A stretch of 64,000 nt of DNA from Orbilia blumenaviensis (taxonomy: Eukaryota; Ascomycota; Orbiliomycetes; Orbiliales; Orbiliaceae), in assembly GCA_036872755.1 (NCBI GenBank), contig JAVHNS010000006.1:1922001-1986000 (forward strand). The letters run 5' to 3'. The position numbers were made by a program, and so were the translations under genes. Positions 20,797 to 31,766 of the stretch are shown here, in pieces. Numbering within the stretch: the first letter of the stretch is position 1; each line of letters begins with the position of its first letter. Under the pieces are notes generated by a model, which made no database searches, had not been told where the DNA came from, and saw only the letters and a list, made by a program, of their open reading frames with translations.

Positions 20797-22601
20797 CGGA
20801 ACCCGACTTAAAGTCAATCGCGCACAGCAACTGGTGCAGCATGTATGTACTTTGCAGGAAATGCCGGCGCCAACTGGCAAAGTGTTCCAAATGGCAACCT
20901 TCGAAGCTTCTGGAATGGTTGTCCAAGTACTATCTTACAACCGACAATCCAAGCCCAGCGGATGTGCTTGCGGAAACTGGCTGGAGTGAACCATTCTACA
21001 TCATAAGGTTAGGTAAAAATAAGGGTTCGGTTAAATGCTATGGTACCAATTCAAAAGCCTAATCTGATATTCTTAAGGATATGTGTTTTTTTTTTTCCCT
21101 GATATTAATATTATAATTATTATATCAGTGCTTATTGTAGTTAAATTCCATACGCATGGACGGTATTTTAATTTAACTTATAATTATTAAACTTGAGCAA
21201 GAGGTCTACTGGTGGGGTGTATCTGCCGCCAGTTGTCTCATATGCAAACCTTGCAGCAGGCTCATTTCATCATGAATTTAGTTCAAGTTTGGGCCTAGTC
21301 CATCGAAGATGTAGTCTCCTATCTATTGGAGCCCGACGTACATATTCGAGGAGATGAATTCACAAGAAGCGATATCTATAACAGTTTTGTAGACCAGGAG
21401 CTGATTATAGCCAAAGGTTCTCAGGCTCTCATCACAACTACCGGCAGCCAGCCAACCAGCTAGGTGCACGTCATGGACAGTGCGGGGTTATTTGAACAAC
21501 GAGGCCGATAGGTAACTTATATGCATATACTTATATATACGTTTAATTTACGTACGCTATAGCTATGGTGCGTATCCTTCGAAAGCTGGAACTGGTGCGA
21601 ACTCTCCAGTCTCCTCGACTCCCGTGCATCGAAATTGAGCCGAAATTTTTCTATCAGTCCACAAATGCATGCATGCGCACTGATCACGAGCTCCTACAAT
21701 TAATCGGCGAGCCAGCTAAATGTGTACGTACCTAATGGAATACTGACTTATCGGTAGGTATCTCGTTTCAAGTTATCTTTCGGGGGATTGGCGTGTGGCC
21801 TGGTGGTCAATTGGTATGCATCAAAAGCACAACTTCTATTCGTTAGTAGTAAGCGAAATGGTTAAATATCTTGTGCTAGTTAGCCATGATAGTTGAAGGT
21901 CTTGCTCTTTCCTGATAGTTACCTTCTCGAGCCCTCCAGCTTCTCCGTTCCAACTGGCCCCCTTTTTTAAAGAGGGGGGACAAAAAAAGAGGAGGGATAA
22001 TGATATGTGCTGTCATCTATAGCCAATTCTGTCTAGTTTCCGGGAGCCAGCCCAGGCGCACACAAAGCCGAAGGGCTGACATGTCGTGCCGACTCAAGGT
22101 CAAGTACTTAAAAACCTGCCTGATAACCAGTTTATTAGATATAATCTTGTAGACTGGTCTCCCCAAAAGGACAGATCTCAAATTTGCAAATACGATAGCC
22201 AAACTAGTATCAAGAAACTTCTGCGTTCTCACCATGCCCCTCATCAATATAAATATTATCTCTGCCTAGTATCGCATGCTAATTTTTAGACTATCACTAC
22301 TATTCTCATATTCTCAAGTGTGTACACACAATATACATACTGATATTGATAAAACATCTTCAAAAATCAAAACTTGCTTCGATCGCCTCATAACCTGGGT
22401 ACCTAAGTACTCCAAGCCTCTCCCACGCGCACAAATACGCATACGCGCGCACACATACACATTTTTGCTCTCTTGTACATATATATTGCCTTATTGTTCC
22501 GAGTGCCTTTTCGTGGCTGGTGTGGAAACAACCGAATGTAAGGATCCATATCTATCCATGGTGTGGTGCTACCTAACTCCTGACTATTCGAAAGCGCTAT
22601 T

Positions 22602-24782
22602 ATGGCTGCACCGGCTCAGAAGTGGGCGGTACTCATCGGTATAAATGATTACGGTGAAGGGGGGTTGTATGAGAAACAATGGCACAACTTCGATAAAAAG
22701 GAGATCACGTTCAGCAACTTGAGAGGCTGCGTCAATGATATCATCAAGGTAAAGAAGTACCTTGTCGAGGTCCACGAGGTCCCCGAGCAAAATATCAAAA
22801 TCTTGGCCAAACCCTGCCCTGAGCACCCGAATGATAACGGAGGCTCCAAATGTTCTGAGTGTTCTATAGAGAGGCCAACTTATGATAATATTATGAAGGC
22901 GCTATGCAACATAACCGAAGACGCCAGGAAGGATGGCTCCAACTACAAGCGGAATGATCTCGTCTACATACACTATTCTGGCCACGGAGCTAGGACCACG
23001 ACAATATATCCGGGGCTTAAAAACCTGTCAGACTCGAGAAACAGCACTTGTCAACGCATCAATCCAGACCCGGAAGATGATGCAATAGTGCCTTGTGATA
23101 TAATGACTCGGAGACGCTTTCTCCGTGATGTCGAGTTCGCTGATATTCTGGACAGTATAGCTGAAGAAGGACTATTCCCGACTATCGTGCTCGACTGCTG
23201 CCACGCCGGTGGGGCTAATCGAAGCACGAACGACTGGAAAGACAACAAAGATGTGATGGTGCGAGGTATTGAGGATGTAATACAGTCGGAACTAGTCGAC
23301 CCTCTCGATTCTGAATACCCCCAAAAGATTAAAGAACGTCAAGATTATAGTCCCAACTGGCTCTACAGCAAAAAAAGAAAGTATGTGATTTTCGCTGCAT
23401 GCCAAAAGTTTGAGAAAGCTAGCGAGAAAAACGGGAAAGGTGCCTTCACATCATGGCTACTTGATGGTCTTCGTATCCTCAGCGAACAAGGCCACATAAT
23501 ATCGGCCGAATCAACATTTGATCTAATCAACAGCATTCACGGCAGCGCCGGAATCCAAAAATATAATATGCAAAACCAGAAACCACTTTTCCTCGGAAAC
23601 AAGGAAAAATCGTTCTTCAGTGAAGCTCAGATCAACACGCAAATTATCGAAGTCCTAAGTGTGCAAAAAGAAAAAAGAACGGTCCAACTAAACAGAGGTC
23701 GCACCCTCTACGTACAGATAGGTTCGGTGTACAACATCGTGCCTCTCGGTTCAGGTCTTGATTGTAAAAGCCCTATTGCGCAAGTAAGAGTTACCGAGAT
23801 TGATTGTGGGTGGTCTCGAGCAATTTTCGAACCCAGTGGCCTTAGCGAGTGCGACGCAGACCACATATTGGATTCAATGAAAGGCTGTCAGGCTGTCTTG
23901 CATAGTCTACCCCAGGAGAAGAAATACACTGTTCGGCTCAAAACGGATAATGAGGCGCTACGGGGACAGTTTAACGATATTTGGAACAAAAACCATAAAA
24001 ACAACGCCGTGCTTACCTTAAAAGAGGACAAGGACAGTGTCGTAAAGTTTGAAATCGTCACTGAAGGCTCCAAATTTGTGGTTCATAGCAAGGACGTTGA
24101 AATCGCCGCCATGATGCGAAATATATCATCCCTATCTATATCGACAGAAGAAGACATATCGCCGGCCGTGGAAAAACTCGTACTCATTCTCGAGCACTTA
24201 ACGGAATACCAAAGATCAATGGTAGAGACAGGTGAAACGTCTGACCTCATTGAAGTGGTGCCTCAAAAGGACCTCAGCGGTCAGGGTATACAGCCAGACG
24301 GCACGGGCCGATTTCAGGCAGAAAACAAACAGTGTATTCACCTGAGGATCTCTAACAAGTCCAATCAGGAAGTATATTTCGCCTTTTTGGCCTATACCGC
24401 TGAGTTTGGGATCAAAATATACAATGAGGATTCATCCTATGACACTTTGGCTGGGAATCTCGACAACGGGGTTGAAGCCCGTTTTCACGACGTAGAGGTT
24501 ACAGTCGAGGTACAAGAACACTTGCAAGAGGCTTTTAAACAGGGTTGGAAGCCGGTAGAGACGTACAAGATAATTGCATCCGTCGACACAGCTGATGTCG
24601 CCGGGCTAAACAAATCGGGACTCAAGCCATTGCTCGACATAGTGTCTGAGCCTGCCCCTGAACCAGGGAGCTCTCGGAATAGTACGTTCCAGAGAAAGGT
24701 ACTACAGCGTCGCTGGCAGACGAAGGAAATCAAGGTTGAAATACACCCCAGCCGAGAAAAGGATCTCACGGAAAATAACTGA
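22602..24782 (+). CDS. Caspase-like (metacaspase-type) protease 1 of the gasdermin-like cluster
   Basis: This is a single exon of 726 aa. The caspase-fold domain covers about residues 5-330: strand WAVLIGIND at the N-terminus, then DLVYIHYSGHGAR with catalytic His128, and PTIVLDCCHAGG with catalytic Cys200. Between them DPEDDAIVPCD resembles the acidic stretch that gives metacaspases their Arg/Lys preference. The domain ends around SWLLDGL...QKPLFLGN. The remaining ~390 residues contain a small beta-rich segment with regularly spaced glycines (about 345-400), and a predicted beta-sandwich near 585-700 that vaguely recalls DUF4384. A divergent paralogue lies 1.1 kb downstream, and a gasdermin-like gene follows that. 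I infer that it activates the gasdermin-like protein or its neighbour protease; this is not proven. Confidence 0.8.
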   Translation: MAAPAQKWAVLIGINDYGEGGLYEKQWHNFDKKEITFSNLRGCVNDIIKVKKYLVEVHEVPEQNIKILAKPCPEHPNDNGGSKCSECSIERPTYDNIMKALCNITEDARKDGSNYKRNDLVYIHYSGHGARTTTIYPGLKNLSDSRNSTCQRINPDPEDDAIVPCDIMTRRRFLRDVEFADILDSIAEEGLFPTIVLDCCHAGGANRSTNDWKDNKDVMVRGIEDVIQSELVDPLDSEYPQKIKERQDYSPNWLYSKKRKYVIFAACQKFEKASEKNGKGAFTSWLLDGLRILSEQGHIISAESTFDLINSIHGSAGIQKYNMQNQKPLFLGNKEKSFFSEAQINTQIIEVLSVQKEKRTVQLNRGRTLYVQIGSVYNIVPLGSGLDCKSPIAQVRVTEIDCGWSRAIFEPSGLSECDADHILDSMKGCQAVLHSLPQEKKYTVRLKTDNEALRGQFNDIWNKNHKNNAVLTLKEDKDSVVKFEIVTEGSKFVVHSKDVEIAAMMRNISSLSISTEEDISPAVEKLVLILEHLTEYQRSMVETGETSDLIEVVPQKDLSGQGIQPDGTGRFQAENKQCIHLRISNKSNQEVYFAFLAYTAEFGIKIYNEDSSYDTLAGNLDNGVEARFHDVEVTVEVQEHLQEAFKQGWKPVETYKIIASVDTADVAGLNKSGLKPLLDIVSEPAPEPGSSRNSTFQRKVLQRRWQTKEIKVEIHPSREKDLTENN

Positions 24783-25903
24783 CCGTCGTTTCGACGCGTC
24801 GCCTCGTGTTTTTAGTCTAGTTATAAGGACGTGCGTGCGCTGATCATAACATCATGTTGGGAGTCGTCCTCGTTTTGACTTTAGACTTCCCTTATTTACG
24901 TCGCTTCTAGGTGCTATAGCTTTTATGTAAAGTGCCTAAGCTTGGTACCTATATTAATATATTTTCGCGCCATTCCTACATGTTTCTCCAATACACTACC
25001 TCATCACATAGCTAAGTGCCTGAGACCAGCTAACTACTTAAATGTATATAAAGTAGTACTTACTATGCTAGTTGTTTAGCTTAGGCTGGCTACGAGGCTC
25101 AGGTGTGCTGAGGGTTGATTTGTGCATGTACTGGTATCTTTTTGTACCTATTATACTACAATTAACCATACATCCCTACTATTCTATATACTGGTGTTAT
25201 CTTTGCGATACATATTTAAAACTGCGTTTTGATGTAGTATCGGGGCCAAAATGTCCTTATATAACTACTTAGCTATCTAGGCACTTATTGGGTACCTACT
25301 TAGATTAGGATTCATGATCAATACTTAGAGTTCCAAAACAGCGCGGCCCCAACATGGTATGCATGTGGCTGTATGACAATGTACCTGAGCCGAACACGAA
25401 CTAAGGAATTTGTATATCCTGCCACCCATATATTCATCTAACAACGCCACACTCGTAGACGTATCCAAATCGCATAGCCCAGGAAGAGATGTTTGGTAGC
25501 CGCAAACCCTCCAAAATTGCAAGTTCCGTCGGTCTACTCCAGGTCTATGTGATTGCTCTTAAAATTGCTAGAGCCATTTTAAGTCAAGCTTTTGCTTAAC
25601 TTACCAACTTTAGGTACCCAGTATGCTCTTATTTAGTAGCTAACTTAAGCTTATCGACCTAGGACACCTAACTAAGGCGCTTAGCTAACTTCCGAACGAC
25701 AGGGTCTGCGATTATCCCCGCCCGCGGCCGTTAACTACCGCATTAACCAAGTATCGTTAGCCTTGCGAATTAAGGTTCTATTGTTACCCGCGACCGAACT
25801 AAACTTCTCTAAAATAAGCTTATAAGTGCTTAGCTATATTTTGCAAAAGGGAGCGATATCCGAAGTGGTTAGCGGGAAGGTTTAAAATCGTCGGCAAGAT
25901 AAG
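24783..25903. other. Intergenic region between the two caspase-like genes
   Basis: 1.1 kb, AT-rich, with several CTAGGTA/TACCTA-type short repeats. It should hold the terminator of protease 1 and the promoter of protease 2. No gene is seen. Confidence 0.5.
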
Positions 25904-28024
25904 ATGGCGAGGGTCAACTCAAGCGCTCTTCTAATAGGCTGCGACTTCTATTTCCCCGGCACATCAAGAAACACCGAGAGCAACCAGATCACTTTCCCGC
26001 ATCTCCTGGGGGCAGTAAGTGATGTTAACCGAGTTGAAGATTTTTTACTCAGCTTAGATGTTCAGAGAGCCAATATCATCAAGTTAACGGCTTCATACGA
26101 CCCACTCTCTCCCGAGGCGCCGGTCGAAAAGGATCCGGCGAAATGGCCTACTCACGCAAATATAATTCGCGAACTGGACTCTATAGAGAAGCGAATGGAG
26201 CCCGGTGGGCTCGTATATATCCACTTTTCCGGCCACGGCATCCAACGAGGGGAAGTGGAACTAGAGAAAACAGCTAATGGCGGTGATTCACTTCGTGGTG
26301 CTGCGTTGGCGACCACCGACGTCCTGCTAGATGGAGGGACATACCTAACAGGCTATCAACTCGGTCTGCATATCAAAACCATGACTACAGTACTCGGCCT
26401 TCGTGTAACCTTGGTGCTGGATTGCTGTTTCTCTGGGCGGGGGCTGCGAGATGTCGTTATCTCAGGGACATACACACCTAGAACCATTATAGACTGTCGG
26501 GATACAAGTGTGCTGGATATCGATCGCAAAGCAGATTGCGCAGCCGAGGAACACGCTGCGGACTTATCAGGATTAAGGCACTCGACAGTACGGGAAAACT
26601 GGCTATCGCATCCAGTTGGATGCACAGTGATCACCGCGTGTGGTATCGGCCAGACGGCCGGAGAATCCACTTTCAGCGACGCTACAACTGGCCCCGGCAA
26701 AAAATATGGCGTTCTCACCTACTGGATGCTCAAGAACCTCACACAGGTTCGAACCAAATCACTCCCATCGTATGCTACCTTGAAAGATTATATCATCGGA
26801 ATGATCAAAAATTCGAAATCTCGCGCCGAACAGGTGCCAGTTCTCTATGGCGATATTGACTTCGAATTTTTCGGTAATAAAAAGCATGTTCGAAGACCAG
26901 CTTGCCGCGTGATTGAAGTCCGGGAGGACAAAGTCCGACTGAATGTTGGTAGTGCCCAGGGGGTCGCCAAAAATGCGGTTTACGATGTTTACCCGCCTGG
27001 TGTAAATGTTGACGATATCTATTCCTCGCATCACGCATGGGAGGCTCGTGTTGTTAAGGTGGACGACTTCTGCTCAGAAGCGCTGCTTTCTGAAGCTAAT
27101 AAGGCGGAAGAAGGGAGACTCGTCCCCAGCGATCATCATATTTACGCTGGTGGTTTGGCTGTTCTTCGCTCATGGGCGCTTAAAATCCCGCGCAAAGTCA
27201 GGACAACCATTGAAGATCATAATATGAGGAAGCTTCTTAAGGTCGCTCTAGAAAACACTTACAATTTGTCCCTGCTGGACGATGGGGCTGGTGCAGAACA
27301 ATTTGTCATCGAGACGGGCAATAACATTTTTGAAATACATGAACGAACTGGTCGGACATGGTCTAGGCTGCAGAGACTTCCTGCGGTAGCAGTGGACTCC
27401 GAGCTTGCACCGCAACAACTTGCACATCTTATCCGCCATGTCTGCCGCTACCGAGAGATCGAGAACCTCATAGACCACATGAGGTCCAGGCGGGTGCGCG
27501 AGGAGAAATTCGACATGTTGTTTTACAGGAGTAATGAATTAATAGAACCCACTGAAACTGACGGGGTTAAAACGTTTAAGGTAACGGCTGGGGAGCCATT
27601 GCAGCTCAGACTACTCTATAACGGCCCAATTTCATTTGTATGGGTCGTCTTATTTGAGCTGAATAAAGCATGGGGCGTTTCTAAAAAGCTCGCGCTCAAG
27701 CTGTCCAAAGGTGCGATGGAGCCAGATAAAGATAGCTGGCCCATTGGGTTCTCAACAGCGATCCCCCCGAAGTGCACTGATAGTGATTCGGATGATACTA
27801 TGGACATTTTTATGGCTTTCATTGTGGAGGGAGAGGACGAAGTATCATGGGACGAGCTCGCGCTCGAGGATTTGCCAACCGATATTAGAGAGTTGCGGCT
27901 GGACTTTGATACAGACCAGGAATCCGAGTCCGAAAGATCAAGCCGGGTACAAAAATCCACGTCAGGCCGACATTGGGGGGTCACGTCATTTGTTGTCCAC
28001 TCGATCCCAAATAAACTAGTATAA
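25904..28024 (+). CDS. Caspase-like protease 2 of the gasdermin-like cluster
   Basis: This is a single exon of 706 aa. The caspase-fold domain lies at about residues 6-300: SALLIGCDFY, then GLVYIHFSGHGIQ with catalytic His111 and VTLVLDCCFSGRG with catalytic Cys175, and later TVITACGIGQTAGES and a GVLTYWML helix. Unlike protease 1 it lacks the acidic DPEDD stretch between His and Cys (it has GGDSLRGAALATTD), so cleavage preference may differ. The same overall plan follows: a small beta-rich segment near 320-390, a helical region, a beta-sandwich near 550-650, and a Ser/Glu-rich C-terminus. It converges on the gasdermin-like gene with 258 bp between stop codons. Probable role: proteolytic trigger in a regulated cell-death module, inferred from fungal protease/gasdermin pairs. 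Confidence 0.8.
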   Translation: MARVNSSALLIGCDFYFPGTSRNTESNQITFPHLLGAVSDVNRVEDFLLSLDVQRANIIKLTASYDPLSPEAPVEKDPAKWPTHANIIRELDSIEKRMEPGGLVYIHFSGHGIQRGEVELEKTANGGDSLRGAALATTDVLLDGGTYLTGYQLGLHIKTMTTVLGLRVTLVLDCCFSGRGLRDVVISGTYTPRTIIDCRDTSVLDIDRKADCAAEEHAADLSGLRHSTVRENWLSHPVGCTVITACGIGQTAGESTFSDATTGPGKKYGVLTYWMLKNLTQVRTKSLPSYATLKDYIIGMIKNSKSRAEQVPVLYGDIDFEFFGNKKHVRRPACRVIEVREDKVRLNVGSAQGVAKNAVYDVYPPGVNVDDIYSSHHAWEARVVKVDDFCSEALLSEANKAEEGRLVPSDHHIYAGGLAVLRSWALKIPRKVRTTIEDHNMRKLLKVALENTYNLSLLDDGAGAEQFVIETGNNIFEIHERTGRTWSRLQRLPAVAVDSELAPQQLAHLIRHVCRYREIENLIDHMRSRRVREEKFDMLFYRSNELIEPTETDGVKTFKVTAGEPLQLRLLYNGPISFVWVVLFELNKAWGVSKKLALKLSKGAMEPDKDSWPIGFSTAIPPKCTDSDSDDTMDIFMAFIVEGEDEVSWDELALEDLPTDIRELRLDFDTDQESESERSSRVQKSTSGRHWGVTSFVVHSIPNKLV

Positions 28025-28282
28025 ACGTCGATCTACCGCTAGATCTACCACTAGATCGAAGTAACTTGGACGTTCAAATTTCTCGGAGCACCACCAACCA
28101 ACCACGGGGTGACAGAAAAACAGGGGCAAGAATACAAATTTTGGCTAGATTTTTGCCTCGCCTTTAGTGTCACCCCCGTACCGGCATACAATAGGGGAAA
28201 ATGTTTTTTCATTGATACTTGAATACTCAACAAAAAAAATTGGTATCATAAATCGTTAGGTCATGGTGTATCGTATTAAAAA
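28025..28282. other. Convergent spacer between protease 2 and the gasdermin-like gene
   Basis: 258 bp holding both 3' ends and one foldback MITE (28102-28180). Converging transcripts could overlap here. A short CTAGATC repeat occurs near 28039-28055. Confidence 0.5.
28102..28180. mobile_element. Foldback MITE, family A, copy 3 (between protease 2 and the gasdermin-like gene)
   Basis: Inverted ends run from CACGGGGTGACAGAAAAACA and GGGGCAAGAAT to TTTTTGCCTCG...TGTCACCCCCGT. It has the same terminal GGGTGACA and CAAGAAT motifs as the other copies but a diverged core. It could act as a shared hairpin terminator for the convergent genes. Confidence 0.7.
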
Positions 28283-29303
28283 TTACAAATATCTATCTAA
28301 CTCTTCCCAATCCACATCCTGCATCAATTCAAGAAGATCCTCCCCTTCTAGTTGCTCATCATCATCATTCGTTTTACCACTTGCCACTATCTCTGCTATT
28401 TCGCCACTGATATTAATGGGGCGACCACCAGCTCGAATACCTCTGTTTTTGTGATTCGGCAAATCATGTAGCCGGATCCACGTTCCAGGGCTATCTCCAT
28501 AGCAAAGGCCCGAGCCCTTAGGCTTAAATTTCACTGAAAGCTCTGTAAATTGTGCCGCCCATACCCTCGAATCGGTATGTCCGTACATTGTGGAAGTGGA
28601 CCGGCTAATTGTATTGGTCATACCAACAGAAACCATGCCCCCTTGGCCCGTCAGAACTGTGACCGCTGCAATAATGGGATCTGGAGCCGGCGCGGTTGCC
28701 GAAAAACCAAGCTGCTTGTCTTGACGGTCCACGATGCTAATTTTTGCATCCACGACTGTTTGGATGCCTGTTACTAGCCAGATGCGGGTGCCCTTGCCGA
28801 AGGTTCTATGTAGATGCTCAAGATGCCGTGAGACGGAGAGGTAGTTCGCCAACCACGCTCGTGCACCCTCCGACTTAAGCACCACATTATTCAAGAAGGT
28901 CTCTGGTTTTCTGATTTCGAAGCGGGTACCAGATTTACCAGATATTATAATATCTTTCGATCTTCCACGGCCTATTTCGCCGTCGAGGAGACTGAAAATA
29001 CCTGAAGCGACTGTCCACTGGCGGGAGGCGGAGAATGATAAAGTAAGGGGTGCATTGACATCAGGCTTTCCAACCCAGTTCGCCAATTCAGATTCACTCG
29101 TAATCTGTCAGCACATTCGGAACGATCATATGTATCTGTTACAGGCCAAAACATACGTAAGCCTACCTCAGTGACGATTCAAATCGTTTTCTTTCACCAT
29201 CCAGAGGGTTAGCTGGATCGATGTATAGACTTCCAAGCTTGAGATCTTCAGGTAATAGGCCCCTGCTGTAAACCAGATAGGTCTTTTTCTGCTTTCCGAC
29301 CAT
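28283..29303 (-). CDS. Gasdermin-like pore-forming cell-death protein (putative)
   Basis: There are two exons, 29303-29167 and 29096-28283, with a 70-bp intron; the product is 316 aa. I start at the ATG at 29303, since upstream in frame there is only a GTG. The acceptor is ACGAG: the CTGAC branch site is followed too closely by a CAG, and only the next AG keeps frame. Features resembling fungal gasdermins are LKLGSLYIDPANP near the N-terminus, a beta-strand RIWLVTGIQTV (150-160), a Gly/Ser-rich stretch that could form a membrane hairpin, and RVWAAQF (223-229) closing the core. A basic linker (261-271) and an acidic tail (289-316) follow, matching the short C-terminal regulatory segment of fungal gasdermins. 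It has no signal peptide. Location beside two caspase-like proteases supports the call; similarity is at motif level only. Confidence 0.62.
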
Positions 29304-31723
29304 TGTGGTCAAAACTATATATTGTTGGATTGTCTCGCGCCCAAACACCGACGTGATATGAGTTTTTTTTTTTAAAAAAAAAAAAAAAGAATAATAATAA
29401 TAAAAATAAAAATAAAAAATAAAATAAAAAAGATAAATAAAAAATATAATAAAATAAAGAATTAAATAAACTGGGAGTTGGTAGACTTTCCGCCGCTATC
29501 GTAAAATGTGGTGCTGGATCGTTAGGTTCGTGTAAGAAGGCTTTCCTAAAATGTGGGATCCGAGCGAATAAGTAACCATGGCGTAGAAGACGTCCGTCGA
29601 GGAAAGTTTGTATTACCATTAATATTAAATTTCGAATTAAACGTAAGGAGCAGTGACGAGCAGCTGTATTACATAAGTATGAGGTGGACGAATTCTACTA
29701 CTTTTTGTGTAAGAATTAAACCGGTGTCACCCTCAAACCAGCTAAGCAAGTCTCATTTTGTCCCGGTACCTCAAACTCCTCTTTATATAGAGTCAAAGGT
29801 GAGAGTGCATTGCTGCCCAGGCTAACTAGCCTTGGTACCAAGTATCTTCTGTGCGGCCGTGTTGGAAAGCTGTGGCGGGTATACCGGTATTCGCGATGCA
29901 AGGTTCGGTAGGTGCATTCTAAGCCTGTATGTAAACGTAGTCTATAAAAACCATAGGTCAATCCCGACGGGCAGTGCATATGTCGCAGTTATTGGTTATC
30001 GCTAGGCAAAAACTGGTTTAAAACCCCGCTTAAACCTGGTCTGGTAATTTTACTTTAAGAGAATAAATGATTTATACCTGTCGTATATTTTGCTCGTGCG
30101 TCAACTACTGCGAGTGTGATCTTCTATGCGTATATCGAATTGAACCAGACCCCATTACACTTTGTGTCTTAAGTCACATGTACGAATACAACCTGTACAA
30201 CATGCCCATGCTGCGTACTTGTGGTCCGTGCTGGCGGCTATGTGAATTTGTGGAGCCATAATGCGCATTATTCTGTGAAATGATATATGTTTTGCTGTAA
30301 ATTCGGGGCCAACCAGCCCCCATAAACCCGATAAATTCGTTTTTTTCCTTTATCCCCCTCCTCGTTCGATGACTTTTCAGAGGCACCGATTTCTATTTAT
30401 TTGAGACTACACCGCCACTTACTCTTCAGTTATCAATAATCTGTAGGTCGGTATATATGTACGTGCATGGGTATATCGATAGAGATATATTGAATACCCC
30501 CTTTCGCTGACCAAATCCTCGGCTAAACTAAACCACATTTTTTATTCACGGACTAGTTAGCACACTCCGCCATTCGATCTTCCAATGCGTGCAGTTGGCA
30601 AGTTTTGTGGAAAAAGCAAAAACGGTACGTAAATTATCCAGGATTGTGCGACATATATGCATAAACCGCTTGCGCAACATACCTTTTGAAGTTTCGCTAT
30701 TGAACCTGGTAATATAGGATCTGTCACATTATCTATGTCAGGATATCTTTTCCAACGGAGATCGGCTAAATCAAGAAGCTAAGCTTATTCCCAACCCGAA
30801 AAAAAAAAAAAATCGTATACAAAAAGCGAAGCGCCAATTCGAAAGCATTACCCCGCCCCTTAGAGGCCGGTTTACGAGATTGTATGCCGACTGTACATGT
30901 CAAGAACGGGCTTTAGTTCTCGTGGGGCGAGGCTCACACGCTACATATTAAAACCCGTCTTAAGTACCTAGGTACCCAGATACTTCAGGAAACTAGTACC
31001 TACTTCTAAAGAAAGAAAAAAGGTATATGACCATGACCGTGTCACCCTGGAATTCTCCAAAACTACGTATAAATCAACAATAATGAAAAAAATATTAAAA
31101 AATCAAATGTATTGAGGCTGGATCTCCAAGGAAGAAAGATAACCGAGACCGTAGCACTTAATGCTGCAAGCCTTTTCAACGATATAAATAGACTTGGACA
31201 GACAGAACCCTTCTCGCTTAAACTTTGTAGTTAACTAGGGCCAACCTAGTTAAGACTCGGGTTCGGGCACTAGTAATTAACTAAGGCCTAAATGCACGTT
31301 TTATATATTAGTTTCCGATCGTGCGATTTTGACATTTGATGTTTAGTGTCAGCCCTGCAGCTTTGAAAAATCTATGATCATATGAACGCAATGCAGCCAC
31401 CATAAAACATATATTTGTATCTGACCCCTCAGCCTTGCCGAAGGCTTCCTTAACCCGATAGCCGGAATGAATGAAGGAAGACAATTTCTTACATCGCATC
31501 GCGTGGATATCGGGCTTCTCGAACATGCACCTGACGGAATGTATTGAGGCGCAGATTTTATGCGTACTGGAGGATTACTGCAGGCTCTCTATAAGCAGAG
31601 CTCCCAGTTTTTAACCCCAAGCGCCCTTCGAATCGGAAGTAGTACCGGCACCTGTACGAGCCACAAAAATGCTGTCACTTTTGAGCTAGCATAAACCTAC
31701 AAAAGTATACTGCCTATTGGTCT

Positions 31724-31766
31724 CGTAAACCAGCCCCAACGAAGCAGAACACCTGCTTGTGCTAGC
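31724..31766 (+). repeat. Dispersed repeat copy (GGTCTCGTAAACCAGCC family)
   Basis: Reads TTGGTCTCGTAAACCAGCCC then CAACGAAGCAGAACACCTG. It is the third copy of the repeat also seen at 13.0 and 20.8 kb. Confidence 0.7.

Larger units (their letters stand above)
17869..22601. other. Gene-poor 4.7 kb region with foldback elements
   Basis: This region holds the Egh16-like gene promoter at the left and two adjacent MITEs at 19124-19308. Open frames at 19480-19764 and 20718-21062 show no recognisable domain, and the second overlaps a dispersed repeat. I do not call genes here. The last ~400 bp should hold the promoter of caspase-like gene 1. Confidence 0.5.

Noticed and set aside
20718..21062. 115-codon open frame
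   Set aside because: Its start lies inside the dispersed repeat and the protein matches nothing I know.
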